Source of the DNA: Holophagaceae bacterium
GTDB lineage: Bacteria; Acidobacteriota; Holophagae; Holophagales; Holophagaceae
Direction of reading: 5' to 3'
DNA length: 64,000 nt
NCBI GenBank assembly: GCA_009783055.1
Contig: WRHW01000006.1
Span: 1-64,000, forward strand
Positions 7,784 to 17,279 of this stretch are shown one piece after another (within the stretch, counting starts at the first letter, position 1; each line of letters begins with the position of its first letter). Position numbers and translations under genes: made by a program. The notes beneath the pieces are model-generated. The model was not told the origin of the DNA, ran no database searches, and was given only the letters and a program-made list of their open reading frames with translations.

Positions 7784-9145
7784 CTACCCTTTCCTAATTG
7801 CTGTCACTTCTTCAACAGTTCGAGGTTTGGGCGAGCCTAAACGACGACTGCCTGTGGCAGTGATGACAAAATCCTCTTCGATGCGAAGGCCGCTAAAGTT
7901 TCTGTATGCCTCTACAGCGTCATAGTTGATGAAATCTTTGTGTCGACCTTCGGCTTTCCACATGTCAATTAACTCAGGCATAAAGTAAATACCTGGCTCT
8001 ACTGTGAGCACAAAACCCTCTTTTAGCTTGCGTCCCAAGCGCAAAGACTTTAAGCCAAATTGAGTACTCTTTGGCCTTCCCTCATAGCCGAAATATACTT
8101 CGCCAAGATTTTCCATGTCATGAACATCTAGCCCCATTAAGTGACCCAGTCCACAGGGAAAAAACAGAGCGTGAGCACCTTGCGCCACCGCATCTTCTAC
8201 ATCGCCCTTCATCAAGCCTAAATCCTTTAGCCCCTCTGCAATTTTTTTGGCGGCTTGGAGATGAATGTCCACAAAGTTGATTCCAGGTTTAAGAGCATCT
8301 ACTGCCAGCAAAAAAGACCCTAGCATGATGTCATAGATGTCCTTCTGGCGTTGGGTAAAAGTTGAATCAACAGGGAAAGTGCTCGATAGGTCTCCGGCAT
8401 AATGTGTATCTGTCTCGGCTCCTGCATCCAGTAAAAAAAGTTGGCCAGATTTCAGCACATTTTCATAGTGATGATTATGTAGTACATGGCCGTTGATAGT
8501 TGCAATTACTGGAAAAGCCAGACCGCCACCAGCTAGTGCAATTTCTGTTACTTTGGCCATTATTTGCGCTTCGGTCATGCCTGGTCTTGCCATAGACATG
8601 GCTGTGAGATGCATCTGGAGTGATGTCTCAACCGCTTTTTCGATTTCGGCAATTTCGTAAGATGATTTGCAGATTCGAAGTTCAGAAACAGCCGTAATTA
8701 ATGGAACTGAAGCCCCAACACCTTTTATCCCTAATTGACACAGCTTCCGCATGTGTTCGTCTCGATATGGTGGCAGAAAATTTACCTGTCTCCCTTGCTT
8801 CGTTGCTACTTCTAAAATCGCTTTTAGATCAGCCAGCGGGGCTGTCTTTTTTATTCCAGCTTGGTTTGCATATTCTTTTATGGAAGGCAGTTGGCCTGTC
8901 CACACAATGTCATCTGCTGTCAGGTCGTTGCCGAAAAGAGTCCATTCACCATTTTCCAGGTCAGCCAGGAGCGCAAGCCCTGGACGGTCGATGCCTGAAA
9001 AATATAAAAAAGTACTGTCTTGTCGGAAGTGGTAGGTGTTATCTGCATAATTCATCGGACTTTCTTCGTTGCCCAGGAATAGCACCAACCCTTTGTCAAG
9101 TTGCTCCTGTAATTTTTGTCGTCTTTCTGTATACATTTTTGACAT
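7784..9145 (-). CDS. pepP: Xaa-Pro aminopeptidase (M24B, PepP-like)
   Basis: A 453-residue enzyme with an N-terminal aminopeptidase P domain (YTERRQKLQEQL, then FLYFSGIDRPGLAL) and a C-terminal metallopeptidase domain. The metal ligands are the aspartates in LLDAGAETDTHYAGDLSSTF, the histidine in GLGHLMGLDVHD and the glutamates in VEPGIYF and LRIEEDF. Length and motif order fit PepP, which releases N-terminal residues before proline. AAGGAG lies 6 nt before ATG 9145. It is followed by another M24 gene and preceded by an S9 prolyl oligopeptidase-type gene on the same strand, a cluster aimed at proline-containing peptides. Confidence 0.92.
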   Translation of the reverse strand: MSKMYTERRQKLQEQLDKGLVLFLGNEESPMNYADNTYHFRQDSTFLYFSGIDRPGLALLADLENGEWTLFGNDLTADDIVWTGQLPSIKEYANQAGIKKTAPLADLKAILEVATKQGRQVNFLPPYRDEHMRKLCQLGIKGVGASVPLITAVSELRICKSSYEIAEIEKAVETSLQMHLTAMSMARPGMTEAQIMAKVTEIALAGGGLAFPVIATINGHVLHNHHYENVLKSGQLFLLDAGAETDTHYAGDLSSTFPVDSTFTQRQKDIYDIMLGSFLLAVDALKPGINFVDIHLQAAKKIAEGLKDLGLMKGDVEDAVAQGAHALFFPCGLGHLMGLDVHDMENLGEVYFGYEGRPKSTQFGLKSLRLGRKLKEGFVLTVEPGIYFMPELIDMWKAEGRHKDFINYDAVEAYRNFSGLRIEEDFVITATGSRRLGSPKPRTVEEVTAIRKG

Positions 9146-9196
9146 GTGAACTCCTTAAAAATATAAGGTGATTTGCGTTGGGTATGTAGCTATAGA

Positions 9197-11431
9197 TTAT
9201 AACCTTGGCTCTACTCCGTGAAGGTGTCTGACAAAGAAATCTGCCCGTCTGCGCCGTCCATAAGGGCTTTCTGCACTGCCATGATTTGCGCTGGTCATCA
9301 CAATTAGGTCAAAATCCTTGTCTGCCTTGATGAGGGCATCGGCCACCTGCATTGTAGATGCTGGATCGACGTTGGTATCTACTTCACCAACTATTAGCAT
9401 CAACTTGCCTGTCAGATTATGAGCTTGGGTGACGTTGGATTGTTCCTCGTAGTGTGGGCCGATTGGCCAGCCCATCCATTGCTCGTTCCACCAGATTTTA
9501 TCCATACGATTGTCATGGCAACCGCAGTCTGACACAGCGACCTTGTAAAAGTCACCGAAGGCAAGGAGGGCGCGGGTACTACTCTGCCCACCTGCACTGC
9601 CGCCATATATGCCTACTCTATTAAGGTCCATCTGTGGATATTTTTTTTGAGCTTCTTTGATCCAGATAATTCTGTCTGGAAATCCCGAATCACCTAAGTT
9701 TTGCCAACAGACATCGTGGAATACTTTTCCACGATTACTAGTCCCCATACCATCTATCTGTACGAGAATAAAACCAAGCTCGGCCATTCCTTGTAAGTTG
9801 CGGTTATAAGGGGAAAATGCTTTTGGAACAAAGCTATCGTGTGGGCCAGCGTAGATATATTCTATGATGGGGTATTTTTTATTGGGGTCAAAATTCGAGG
9901 GCAAACATACAATGCCATATATGTCGGTCTTGCCGTCCCGCCCCTTAGTTACGAATGGTTCCGGCATACGAATGCCTGTCTTTTGCCAGTCAGAAATATC
10001 TGCCTTTTCTAATTCTAATACTACCTTGCCGTCTGAAACCCTTCGTAACTCAGCCACTGGCGCGCTGTTTACTCTCGACCATACATCAACGAAATGGGTA
10101 TGGTTTTCGTTAAATGTAGCAATATGCGTCCCTTCACCTTCTGTTAGTAATCTAAAGCCACTGCCATCTAAATTTACTGTGGCATAGTGTAGGAAATATG
10201 GGTCTTCGCCAGGGCGGAAACCACTAACCTGTAAAATCATAGTTCTATTTTTTTTGTTTAGGTTGATCACTCGTCGAACAACCCAATTACCTTTTGTAAT
10301 TGGGTTCTTGATATTACCGGTGCGACCATCCACTAAGTATAAATGATTCCATCCACTCTGCTCGCTCATCCAAACCAGCTCGTCTTGATTGTCTAAAAAA
10401 TCTACCCAGGTTTTTGCAGAATAGTGGACAAAAGTTTTGGATGTCTCTTCCGCCAATATCCTGGAGCTACCCGAACTGGCATCCACAGCAATTAATCGCT
10501 GTAGCTGATGCCCTCGCTGATTAAAGATGTATGTAAATCTACTGCTATTTTCTGACCACCTAATCCCGGTAATGCTATAGGGATTTGGTGCGAGCGCATC
10601 AGAGGTGGGAATTTGTTTTTTTTCTAGCGCATCAAAGAGCTGTGGACGTGGAATAGGCAATGGATCGCCAGGCTTTGTGTAATCATTTTCATGCACCTTT
10701 GGCTGTAGCTGATCCCTGGGAGACGTTTCTACAAAAGTCACCTTGCGCTGAGGTACTATGGTTGCTCTCACTGCAACCAGATACCTGCTGTCGGGGCTCC
10801 AAAAAAATTGGCCGTTGTATCGGTCGCCGATGTTTCCATCTTTGCTCCGAAAAACTGCTGTCTGTCCATCTACTTCTCTGATTAATACATTGTTATCCTG
10901 AACAATGGCTTCGTACTTACCATTTGGGCTGATATGGTCTCTTCTCGCCTCTGGGGTTCTTGGCCTTCCCTGGCCTTGTTGGAGCCTTTGAAGTTCCGGC
11001 CCTGCAGTAATCAAATAGGTTTTTGCATTTGGATCTGCAATCTTCCAGTTTTTGCCGTCAAGCCTAAAGGTTAGTTCGGTTCCCTCACCAAAATTTAGTG
11101 CCTCGATGCTCGTTTTCTTGAGGTCTACGGCCTTGCCGAGAGCCTTTTCCATTGCAGGTATAAACTTGTTTTCGTCAATAGCTGGCCTCTTTTTCTCACT
11201 TTCTACGCGTATCCATTCAGTCCGTCCATCCGGCAGGTAGTTGCTGTATAAAAAAGAAGTCCCAGCCTTATTCCATACAGGCACAACCTGGCCGCGATAC
11301 ACCTTATTTCTGGTTAATTCCTGTATCTTTGACCAGCGGTCGTAATCTGCCTTAGTCCCCTGAGCAACAAGGGGCATTTGCGTACAAAGCTCCAAACATA
11401 CAAGAAAAAAAATTGGCAACGAAAATCGCAT
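9197..11431 (-). CDS. secreted S9 dipeptidyl-peptidase IV-like peptidase
   Basis: A 744-residue protein with a signal peptide (MRFSLPIFFLVCLELC..VAQG). A long N-terminal region with beta-propeller-type repeats (ISPNGKYEAIV, FFWSPDSRYLVAV, GIRWSENSSRFTY) matches the DPP IV N-terminal domain. The C-terminal alpha/beta hydrolase domain has the catalytic serine in GIYGGSAGGQSS, aspartate in IVGEVDTNVDP and histidine in SANHGSAE. It probably cleaves dipeptides after proline in the periplasm. GGAGG precedes the ATG. It is divergent from rarD with only 39 bp between them, so the two starts must share a promoter region. Substrate preference is inferred from the family. Confidence 0.9.
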   Translation of the reverse strand: MRFSLPIFFLVCLELCTQMPLVAQGTKADYDRWSKIQELTRNKVYRGQVVPVWNKAGTSFLYSNYLPDGRTEWIRVESEKKRPAIDENKFIPAMEKALGKAVDLKKTSIEALNFGEGTELTFRLDGKNWKIADPNAKTYLITAGPELQRLQQGQGRPRTPEARRDHISPNGKYEAIVQDNNVLIREVDGQTAVFRSKDGNIGDRYNGQFFWSPDSRYLVAVRATIVPQRKVTFVETSPRDQLQPKVHENDYTKPGDPLPIPRPQLFDALEKKQIPTSDALAPNPYSITGIRWSENSSRFTYIFNQRGHQLQRLIAVDASSGSSRILAEETSKTFVHYSAKTWVDFLDNQDELVWMSEQSGWNHLYLVDGRTGNIKNPITKGNWVVRRVINLNKKNRTMILQVSGFRPGEDPYFLHYATVNLDGSGFRLLTEGEGTHIATFNENHTHFVDVWSRVNSAPVAELRRVSDGKVVLELEKADISDWQKTGIRMPEPFVTKGRDGKTDIYGIVCLPSNFDPNKKYPIIEYIYAGPHDSFVPKAFSPYNRNLQGMAELGFILVQIDGMGTSNRGKVFHDVCWQNLGDSGFPDRIIWIKEAQKKYPQMDLNRVGIYGGSAGGQSSTRALLAFGDFYKVAVSDCGCHDNRMDKIWWNEQWMGWPIGPHYEEQSNVTQAHNLTGKLMLIVGEVDTNVDPASTMQVADALIKADKDFDLIVMTSANHGSAESPYGRRRRADFFVRHLHGVEPRL

Positions 11432-11470
11432 ATATCCTCCAAAGGAATAATTTCACAATAAGATATATTC

Positions 11471-12382
11471 ATGGAAGTGTCACCGAATTTATCCAAATCA
11501 GCAAAAGAATTGCGCGCAGGAACATGGGCGGCTATAGCCTCTTATGGAATGTGGGGGCTATTCCCAATCTACTGGAAACAAATTACTGATATTGACGCAG
11601 TACATATCCTCTGCCATAGAGTTCTATGGTCAGCACTTTTTTTGCTCCTTGTGATGCAAATTACTGGCTTAGCCAAACAACTCATTCCAATATTCAAAAA
11701 CTGGCGGAGCCTAATTTCTGTGATTGTTTGCGCTATATTAATAACTATTAACTGGGGTACATATATTTGGGCAGTAAATGCAGGCAGGGTGACAGAATCC
11801 AGTTTGGGCTACTACATTACTCCCTTGCTATCCATCTGCCTAGGTAGCCTTTTCTTCAAGGAAAAATTGGATAGCTGGGCAACCACAGCAGTCATCTTTG
11901 CCACAATTGGAGTTGCGATTGCGGCATTCATGATTGGAAAAATCCCTTGGGTTTCACTTTCTCTGGCAACATCTTTTTCTATTTATGGAGTAATTAAAAA
12001 AAAGGTTGGCCTAGATGCCCTAGCTGGGCTTACTGCTGAAACGATAACCGCTACTCCCTTTGTCCTCATCTGGCTACTTTGGGCGCAACAATTTGGCTGG
12101 GGGTACTTTTTCGGGCCAGGGGCAAAATCTGTTATCTTCCTAACCGTTGCAGGGCCAGTAACAGCAATACCACTACTGGCCTTTGCCTATGCCGCAATCA
12201 GAATCCCATTGCAAAGAATTGGTTTCATACAATATCTCTCGCCTACATTCCAATTAGTGCTAGGAATAATGGTCTACGGTGAAAAAATGACCCCACCAAT
12301 GCTACTTGCCTTTTCAACTGTCGTAGCGGCAGTGGTGATATATCTGGCTTCAAGGAAATGGGTGGCCGCCAAAAGGCATTAG
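11471..12382 (+). CDS. rarD: RarD-type EamA-family transporter
   Basis: A 303-residue membrane protein with about ten hydrophobic segments. The opening (GTWAAIASYGMWGLFPIYWK, HRVLWSALFLL) and the internal NWGTYIWAVNAGRVTESSLG are characteristic of RarD, a branch of the drug/metabolite transporter superfamily. The second half repeats the fold (PLQRIGFIQYLSPTFQLVLG). The substrate is not known for most members. It converges on clpA with 7 bp between stops and diverges from the S9 peptidase gene. Confidence 0.9.
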   Translation: MEVSPNLSKSAKELRAGTWAAIASYGMWGLFPIYWKQITDIDAVHILCHRVLWSALFLLLVMQITGLAKQLIPIFKNWRSLISVIVCAILITINWGTYIWAVNAGRVTESSLGYYITPLLSICLGSLFFKEKLDSWATTAVIFATIGVAIAAFMIGKIPWVSLSLATSFSIYGVIKKKVGLDALAGLTAETITATPFVLIWLLWAQQFGWGYFFGPGAKSVIFLTVAGPVTAIPLLAFAYAAIRIPLQRIGFIQYLSPTFQLVLGIMVYGEKMTPPMLLAFSTVVAAVVIYLASRKWVAAKRH

Positions 12383-12389
12383 GGCATTT

Positions 12390-14654
12390 TCACTTAATAT
12401 TTTTAGAGCGCAATGCTAATTTTCCACCTCTGGCAGTAAACATAGCTTGGCCACCATTTTTTAAGACACCAAACAACATTTCTTCTGCCAATGGCTTTTT
12501 GACATGCTCTTCAAACACTCGCGTCATGGGACGCGCACCCATAGATGGGTCAAAACCCTTTTCTGCAAGCCAATTGCGAGCCGAGGTGGTTAGGTTTAGC
12601 TTGACCTTTTTTTCGCCAAGCAAGGCCTGTAACTCATTGGCAAACTTATCCACAACCCTCAATATTTCAGCATGTCCCAGAGGTTTGAAATACAAAATAG
12701 CATCGAGACGGTTTCTAAATTCAGGGCTGAATGTCTTTTCGATGGCACCCCTAGCACTACTGCCCACACCGGAATCATTAAAGCCCAGTCGTCGCTGACT
12801 GACATTTTTTGATCCTGCATTGGTTGTAAGAATAATGACAACGTGGCGAAAATCGGCTTTGCGTCCGTGAGGGTCGGTCAATGTGGCATGATCCATCACC
12901 TGAAGCAGAATCGCAAACAAATCAGAATGAGCCTTTTCTATCTCATCCAGTAGCAAAACAGCATGAGGTTGTTTACGTACCGCATCAACTAGTAGACCAC
13001 CATCTTCAAACCCCACATAGCCTGGTGGGGCACCTATCAGGCGACTCACAGCATGTTTTTCCATATATTCCGACATGTCATAACGGATAAATGGCACACC
13101 TAAAACCATAGCCAATTGCTTTGCCAACTCTGTTTTGCCAACCCCGGTTGGGCCTGCAAATAAAAAAGAACCACCTGGCCTTTCATGTCCCCGCAGTCCA
13201 GAGCGACTTAGCTTGATAGAAGAAACGACGCGCTCTACAGCCTCGTCTTGGCCGAACACCTTATCTTTCAGGTCTGCTTCTAAGTTGGCAAGCCGCATAG
13301 CATCATCAGAGGACACAGATTGAGTAGGCACCTTTGCCATTTTTGCAACAACCTCCTCGATCTCGGCCACACCCACTTCCTGCTTACGTTTATCTATTGG
13401 TAGCAATCTCTGTGTTGCACCTGTTTCATCTACTACATCAAGTGCTTTGTCTGGCAAAAAACTTTCTCTGAGATGTCTTGCCGATAGGCGGACGGCGGCT
13501 TCCAGAGAGTCATCTGTAAACTTAACGCCATGATGTTTTTCATAAGCTCCTCGCAGACCCTTGAGGATTTCTACAGCTTCGGCCTCTGCAGGCTCAGTCA
13601 ATTCAATTATCTGAAACCGTCTGGAGAGGGCACGATCTTTTTCAAATCCCCCCTTCAAATCCTGATAAGTGCTGGCACCAATGCAACGGAGGTTGCCTGA
13701 GGCCAAAGCAGGTTTTAGCAAATTTCCAGCATCTAAGCTTCCACCACCAACAGCCCCAGCACCGACAAGTGTATGTATTTCATCTATAAACAACAGCGAT
13801 CCTGGCTTGTTCTTGAGTGCGTCTAACACTGACTTGACACGTGCCTCAAAGTCACCCCTGTAGCGTGTCCCAGCCAAAAGTGCCCCTAAATCCAGGGCAT
13901 AGTAGGCATTTGTAGCAAGTTCTTCAGGAACCTCCCCCTTATGAATGCGTAATGCCAGCCCCTCGGCAAGTGCAGTTTTACCAACGCCTGCCTCGCCTGT
14001 AAGCAGTGGGTTATTTTTTCTGCGCCTACAGAGAATGTGCATGATGCGTTCAAGTTCTAGCTCACGCCCAACCAATGGGTCGATATGCCCATTCCTTGCT
14101 TTTTCGATAAGGTCTACTGCATACGTCTTTAGCGGATCGTTGGAAGGCGAGTCATCGTCCTCTTCAGCTTCTTCTTTACGTTTGGGTTTTGTTCTAACTC
14201 GTGACGGCTGTTCGCCAGAGCCATGACTCAGGAAGCGTAGGAGGGGCAAACGCTCAACACCATACTTAGTCAATAAATATGATGCAAAGCTCTCCGTTTC
14301 AGGGAGTATAGATGCCAGCACCGCACCCGAGTCAACATAGCTGACCTCACTTGCAATGGCGTGGACTATCGCCCTCTCCATTACCCTATTAAATGCTATT
14401 GTCGGAGTTGGCTCCGGTGCTTTTTTCCAGGGTATAGACTCCATTTTTTCAGACAGATAAACTTCAAGCTCCCACCAAATTTTATCTTGATCCCCACCAC
14501 AAGCACCAATAGCCTTAATCACGAGTGAATCATCCCGCAGGCTATACAACAAATGTTCTAGCGTAAGATATTCATGCCCCCTCCTCGAAGCATGCCAAAA
14601 AGCTGATTCTATTGATTTTTGTAGGGCTGGTGCCAATCTAGGTTTGTCTGCCAT
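12390..14654 (-). CDS. clpA: ATP-dependent Clp protease ATP-binding subunit ClpA
   Basis: A 754-residue AAA+ unfoldase that feeds substrates to ClpP. It has the N-terminal Clp repeat domain (about residues 1-150), where ClpS binds, then two AAA+ modules. The first carries GEAGVGKTALAEGLAL and LLFIDEIHTLVGAG; the second carries AGPTGVGKTELAKQLA and VLLLDEIEKAH. The spacing without a long middle coiled coil separates it from ClpB and ClpC, and pairing with clpS supports ClpA. Its ATG overlaps the clpS stop (TGATG), so translation is coupled. No clpP lies in the window. Confidence 0.95.
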   Translation of the reverse strand: MADKPRLAPALQKSIESAFWHASRRGHEYLTLEHLLYSLRDDSLVIKAIGACGGDQDKIWWELEVYLSEKMESIPWKKAPEPTPTIAFNRVMERAIVHAIASEVSYVDSGAVLASILPETESFASYLLTKYGVERLPLLRFLSHGSGEQPSRVRTKPKRKEEAEEDDDSPSNDPLKTYAVDLIEKARNGHIDPLVGRELELERIMHILCRRRKNNPLLTGEAGVGKTALAEGLALRIHKGEVPEELATNAYYALDLGALLAGTRYRGDFEARVKSVLDALKNKPGSLLFIDEIHTLVGAGAVGGGSLDAGNLLKPALASGNLRCIGASTYQDLKGGFEKDRALSRRFQIIELTEPAEAEAVEILKGLRGAYEKHHGVKFTDDSLEAAVRLSARHLRESFLPDKALDVVDETGATQRLLPIDKRKQEVGVAEIEEVVAKMAKVPTQSVSSDDAMRLANLEADLKDKVFGQDEAVERVVSSIKLSRSGLRGHERPGGSFLFAGPTGVGKTELAKQLAMVLGVPFIRYDMSEYMEKHAVSRLIGAPPGYVGFEDGGLLVDAVRKQPHAVLLLDEIEKAHSDLFAILLQVMDHATLTDPHGRKADFRHVVIILTTNAGSKNVSQRRLGFNDSGVGSSARGAIEKTFSPEFRNRLDAILYFKPLGHAEILRVVDKFANELQALLGEKKVKLNLTTSARNWLAEKGFDPSMGARPMTRVFEEHVKKPLAEEMLFGVLKNGGQAMFTARGGKLALRSKNIK

Positions 14655-14977
14655 CAGTTATCCGGTTCGCATGTACAGAGAAGTGGAAATTCGTGACGTT
14701 CCGCAAGTTGCCTCACTTGTTCAACTTTAGTTTCTGCTACTTGAAAAGAATATACACCAGCCACACCAATGCCCTTGTTGTGGACAGAAAGCATGATCCC
14801 TACTGCATCTGCTTCAGATTTACGGAAAATCTCCTGGAGTATATATACAACAAAATCGCGGGTTGTAAAATTGTCGTTATGAAGCACCACCCTGTATTGC
14901 CGTGGTAACTGTATCCTTTCAGACACATCTGTTTCAGTGCCTGTCAAAATTTTTGTACTTCCAATAGGCTGGGACAT
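14654..14977 (-). CDS. clpS: Clp protease adaptor ClpS
   Basis: A protein of about 107 residues that delivers N-degron substrates to ClpA. The core shows YRVVLHNDNFTTRDFVVYIL, then SVHNKGIGVAGVYSFQVAETK and a C-terminal HEFPLLCTCEPDN, with the expected hydrophobic pocket residues. ATG 14977 is chosen because GGAG precedes it by 8 nt and the family begins shortly before the VVLHND motif. A longer open frame to 15091 reads through palindrome A2 and is rejected. The stop overlaps the clpA start. Confidence 0.95.
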   Translation of the reverse strand: MSQPIGSTKILTGTETDVSERIQLPRQYRVVLHNDNFTTRDFVVYILQEIFRKSEADAVGIMLSVHNKGIGVAGVYSFQVAETKVEQVRQLAERHEFPLLCTCEPDN

Positions 14978-15029
14978 CCAATTCTCCAAATACATTCTAT
15001 AGCAATTTGACTTATTGTAGTTGATGGTA

Positions 15030-15065
15030 ATACCAAGTTGCACCCAAACGGGAGCAACTTGGTAT
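15030..15065. repeat. element A2, solo palindrome
   Basis: A 36-bp palindrome with arms ATACCAAGTTGC / GCAACTTGGTAT, identical to the left end of element A1. It lies 53 bp upstream of clpS and lacks the rest of the element. Confidence 0.85.
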
Positions 15066-15151
15066 GATGGCGCAACAAGATCACTAGCCACTGACCATTT
15101 TGGGCTTGGGGCACCTATGGCAAACGCGATAATCTCGGCAATGGCCTGTCT

Positions 15152-16144
15152 CTAAAAGGATTGTAGTCCAAAGGCGATGATATATTGCTCGAATTGGTCA
15201 GGCAATTCTGCTAAGACATTCAACCTCTTACCATTGGGGTGATCGAGCGAGAGCTTCCAAGAGTGTAAAGCAGGGTAGGGGCATGTCAGGGGATTTGCAG
15301 ACTTGTCTTGCCAGGTGGTGGCTCCTCCATATAGTGGGTCGCCCAGTAGGGGTGCGCCAATGCTTGATAGATGTACTCGAATTTGATGTGTTCGCCCGGT
15401 TAAAATTTCACAAGCCACTAGAGCTAAACCCATTGATTTACTTATGACCTTGATCCGTGTATGCGCCTCCTTGCCTTTTGAATGGATAGTCATTTTTGTC
15501 CGATCTACTCTATGTCTGGCAATGGGCGCAGAGATCAAAATGCTACCGATCTCTGGTAACTTGCGGGACTGACGGGCAATAGCCAGATAAGTCTTTTCAA
15601 CCGTGCGAGCTTTGAATTGATCTTGTAGGCATGTTTTTGCATTTTCATCTTTAGCCATTGCCATGCAACCAGAGGTATACCTATCTAGGCGATGCACCAA
15701 ACCTGGCCAAGCCTGATTTATTTCATAATCTCCTTCTGATATATCCTCGTTTTCATTTTGTTTTTCAACGGAAAAAGCATTGGAGCCAATTCTTGCCAGC
15801 AGTGCATTAAGGACAGTGGCGGCAGGATGCCCAGGTCCGGGATGTACTACCATCCCCATTGGCTTATTGATGATCCACAAGCGTTCATCTTCATACAGCG
15901 TAGGCAAATCCATTGCCTCTGGGATCAAGTATGTCGCAGGAGGAGCAATATTTGGCAGTTCAGTCTCGACTATATTGCCCACATGCAATATCTGACCATT
16001 TTTTGTGGCAGGAATACCATTAACTAAAACATTGCCACCCCTTATCCATGATTCCCACTGACTACGCGGTATTTCAGAGTGCAGTGATACCAAAAACCTA
16101 TCTAACCTCCCGACCTTTTCTTGTATTTCAATTTTGATAGCCAT
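15152..16144 (-). CDS. RluA/RluD-family 23S rRNA pseudouridine synthase
   Basis: A protein of about 330 residues with an N-terminal S4 RNA-binding domain (RLDRFLVSLHSEIPRSQWES) and a catalytic domain with LWIINKPMGMVVHPGPGH and the signature WPGLVHRLDRYTSGCMA, in which the aspartate of HRLD is the catalytic residue. The C-terminal part has GRTHQIRVHLSSIGAPLLGD. This layout is that of RluD-type enzymes, which modify helix 69 of 23S rRNA; the exact target cannot be proven. ATG 16144 is chosen because AGAGG lies 6 nt upstream. The longer frame lacks support. Confidence 0.9.
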   Translation of the reverse strand: MAIKIEIQEKVGRLDRFLVSLHSEIPRSQWESWIRGGNVLVNGIPATKNGQILHVGNIVETELPNIAPPATYLIPEAMDLPTLYEDERLWIINKPMGMVVHPGPGHPAATVLNALLARIGSNAFSVEKQNENEDISEGDYEINQAWPGLVHRLDRYTSGCMAMAKDENAKTCLQDQFKARTVEKTYLAIARQSRKLPEIGSILISAPIARHRVDRTKMTIHSKGKEAHTRIKVISKSMGLALVACEILTGRTHQIRVHLSSIGAPLLGDPLYGGATTWQDKSANPLTCPYPALHSWKLSLDHPNGKRLNVLAELPDQFEQYIIAFGLQSF

Positions 16145-16230
16145 TATACCTCTTCCTATTGCTAATTTGAGGGATGATCTATGTAAGGCCGCACAATGCA
16201 AGGCTTTTCATCTGAAAGCTGATAACTGAA

Positions 16231-16365
16231 ACTAGTGCCATGTAACGCTTTAGATGCTTGCTTAACGGCGTAGCAAGTCCGCCTTGCAAGCATCTAGCGG
16301 TCGTGATTTGCGAGCAAATCCCGACCCTAGTGCAGTGTAACATTTAAGTGTTACACTGCACTAGT
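16231..16365. repeat. element B1, triple-hairpin repeat
   Basis: The left end ACTAGTGCCATGTAACGCT is a near inverted repeat of the right end AGTGTTACACTGCACTAGT. From left to right it holds three hairpins. The first is AGATGCTTGC...GCAAGCATCT around the core GGCG..CGCC. The second is GATTTGC/GCAAATC inside GGTCG/CGACC. The third is the palindrome AGTGCAGTGTAAC/GTTACACTGCACT. It is about 94 percent identical to B2 and B3 by eye. The bases just after it (TTA) are the lgt stop codon. Confidence 0.88.
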
Positions 16366-16366
16366 A

Positions 16367-17167
16367 TTAGGCTCTCTGCACCTTATGTTTCCTGTGGCTC
16401 TTTGCTGAAAAAAACCAAATAGCACTACCGATCAGGATAAACAAAAAGCCGGTAAGCCTCCCCGTGGAGAGCCAAGAAATATCAAACCATAAACCGCGGT
16501 CGAAATCGCCTCGCCAAGTTTCAAGCACCATCCGGAATACACCCTCAAGGATAAAGAATAGTGCCGCAACCTGACCTGGGAATTTCCGGAAACGCCTGAA
16601 CCTGAGTAGGATTGTAAGAATGATAAGGTTTGAGAGGGCAAAATATAACTGGACTGGGTGCAGGGGATCGCCCACAGGAGTGCCAAATCTGGCCGCTTCA
16701 TGGTTATGAAAAACTATTGCCCAAGGGGCATCGCAGTAGGTGCCAAAGCAACATCCTGCCGCAATACAACCCAATCGGCCAATGGCCTGACCCAACGGAA
16801 CTGCAGACGATAGCGCGTCCAGGGTTTTCAGCAATGGCAACTTTAGGGAACGCACTCTCCAAAAAAAAGCAAGAATGGCCAACAATATGCCTCCATGTAC
16901 TGCTCCCCCTGCCCTGAGGGTATCCAGACTAAAAACCCTGGCGAATGGTTCGCCATTAAATAGGTCAACTACAACCATCAATAACTTTGCCCCTAAGATG
17001 CCTGCTATCAGCAGAGTAATGCTGATGTCTACAATGGCATCTGGCGGTAATCCATCCGCCCTGGCAAGACGCTTGGCAAGCCAAAGGGCGGCTAAAAAAC
17101 CAATAGCCAATAGTAGGCCGTAGGTGCCAATTTCAAAAGAGCCTATGCGAAAAAGGATTGGATACAT
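16367..17167 (-). CDS. lgt: prolipoprotein diacylglyceryl transferase
   Basis: An inner-membrane enzyme of about 266 residues that moves diacylglycerol from phosphatidylglycerol to the lipobox cysteine of prolipoproteins. It opens with YPILFRIGSFEIGTYGLLLA, has HGG in the conserved periplasmic region (AVHGGILLA), and the signature GRLGCIAAGCCFGTYC, the cysteine-rich version of the GRxGN motif found in several non-proteobacterial lineages. Seven hydrophobic segments are visible. ATG 17167 is chosen because the family starts right at this segment. The TAA stop abuts element B1. Its likely clients here include the SPOR/NlpC and OmpA lipoproteins. Confidence 0.93.
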   Translation of the reverse strand: MYPILFRIGSFEIGTYGLLLAIGFLAALWLAKRLARADGLPPDAIVDISITLLIAGILGAKLLMVVVDLFNGEPFARVFSLDTLRAGGAVHGGILLAILAFFWRVRSLKLPLLKTLDALSSAVPLGQAIGRLGCIAAGCCFGTYCDAPWAIVFHNHEAARFGTPVGDPLHPVQLYFALSNLIILTILLRFRRFRKFPGQVAALFFILEGVFRMVLETWRGDFDRGLWFDISWLSTGRLTGFLFILIGSAIWFFSAKSHRKHKVQRA

Positions 17168-17279
17168 GGGGTACCTGTACTGATAACTGCATGTTTTCAA
17201 TTATATAACTTTTTTGTTTTTTTCAAACATGAGCAATGATGGCGAAAACTGCTATATTGGCATTTGATAAGGAGGCAAA

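Noticed and set aside
14978-15091. Upstream extension of clpS
   Set aside because: It reads through palindrome A2; the family start with its own ribosome site is at 14977.
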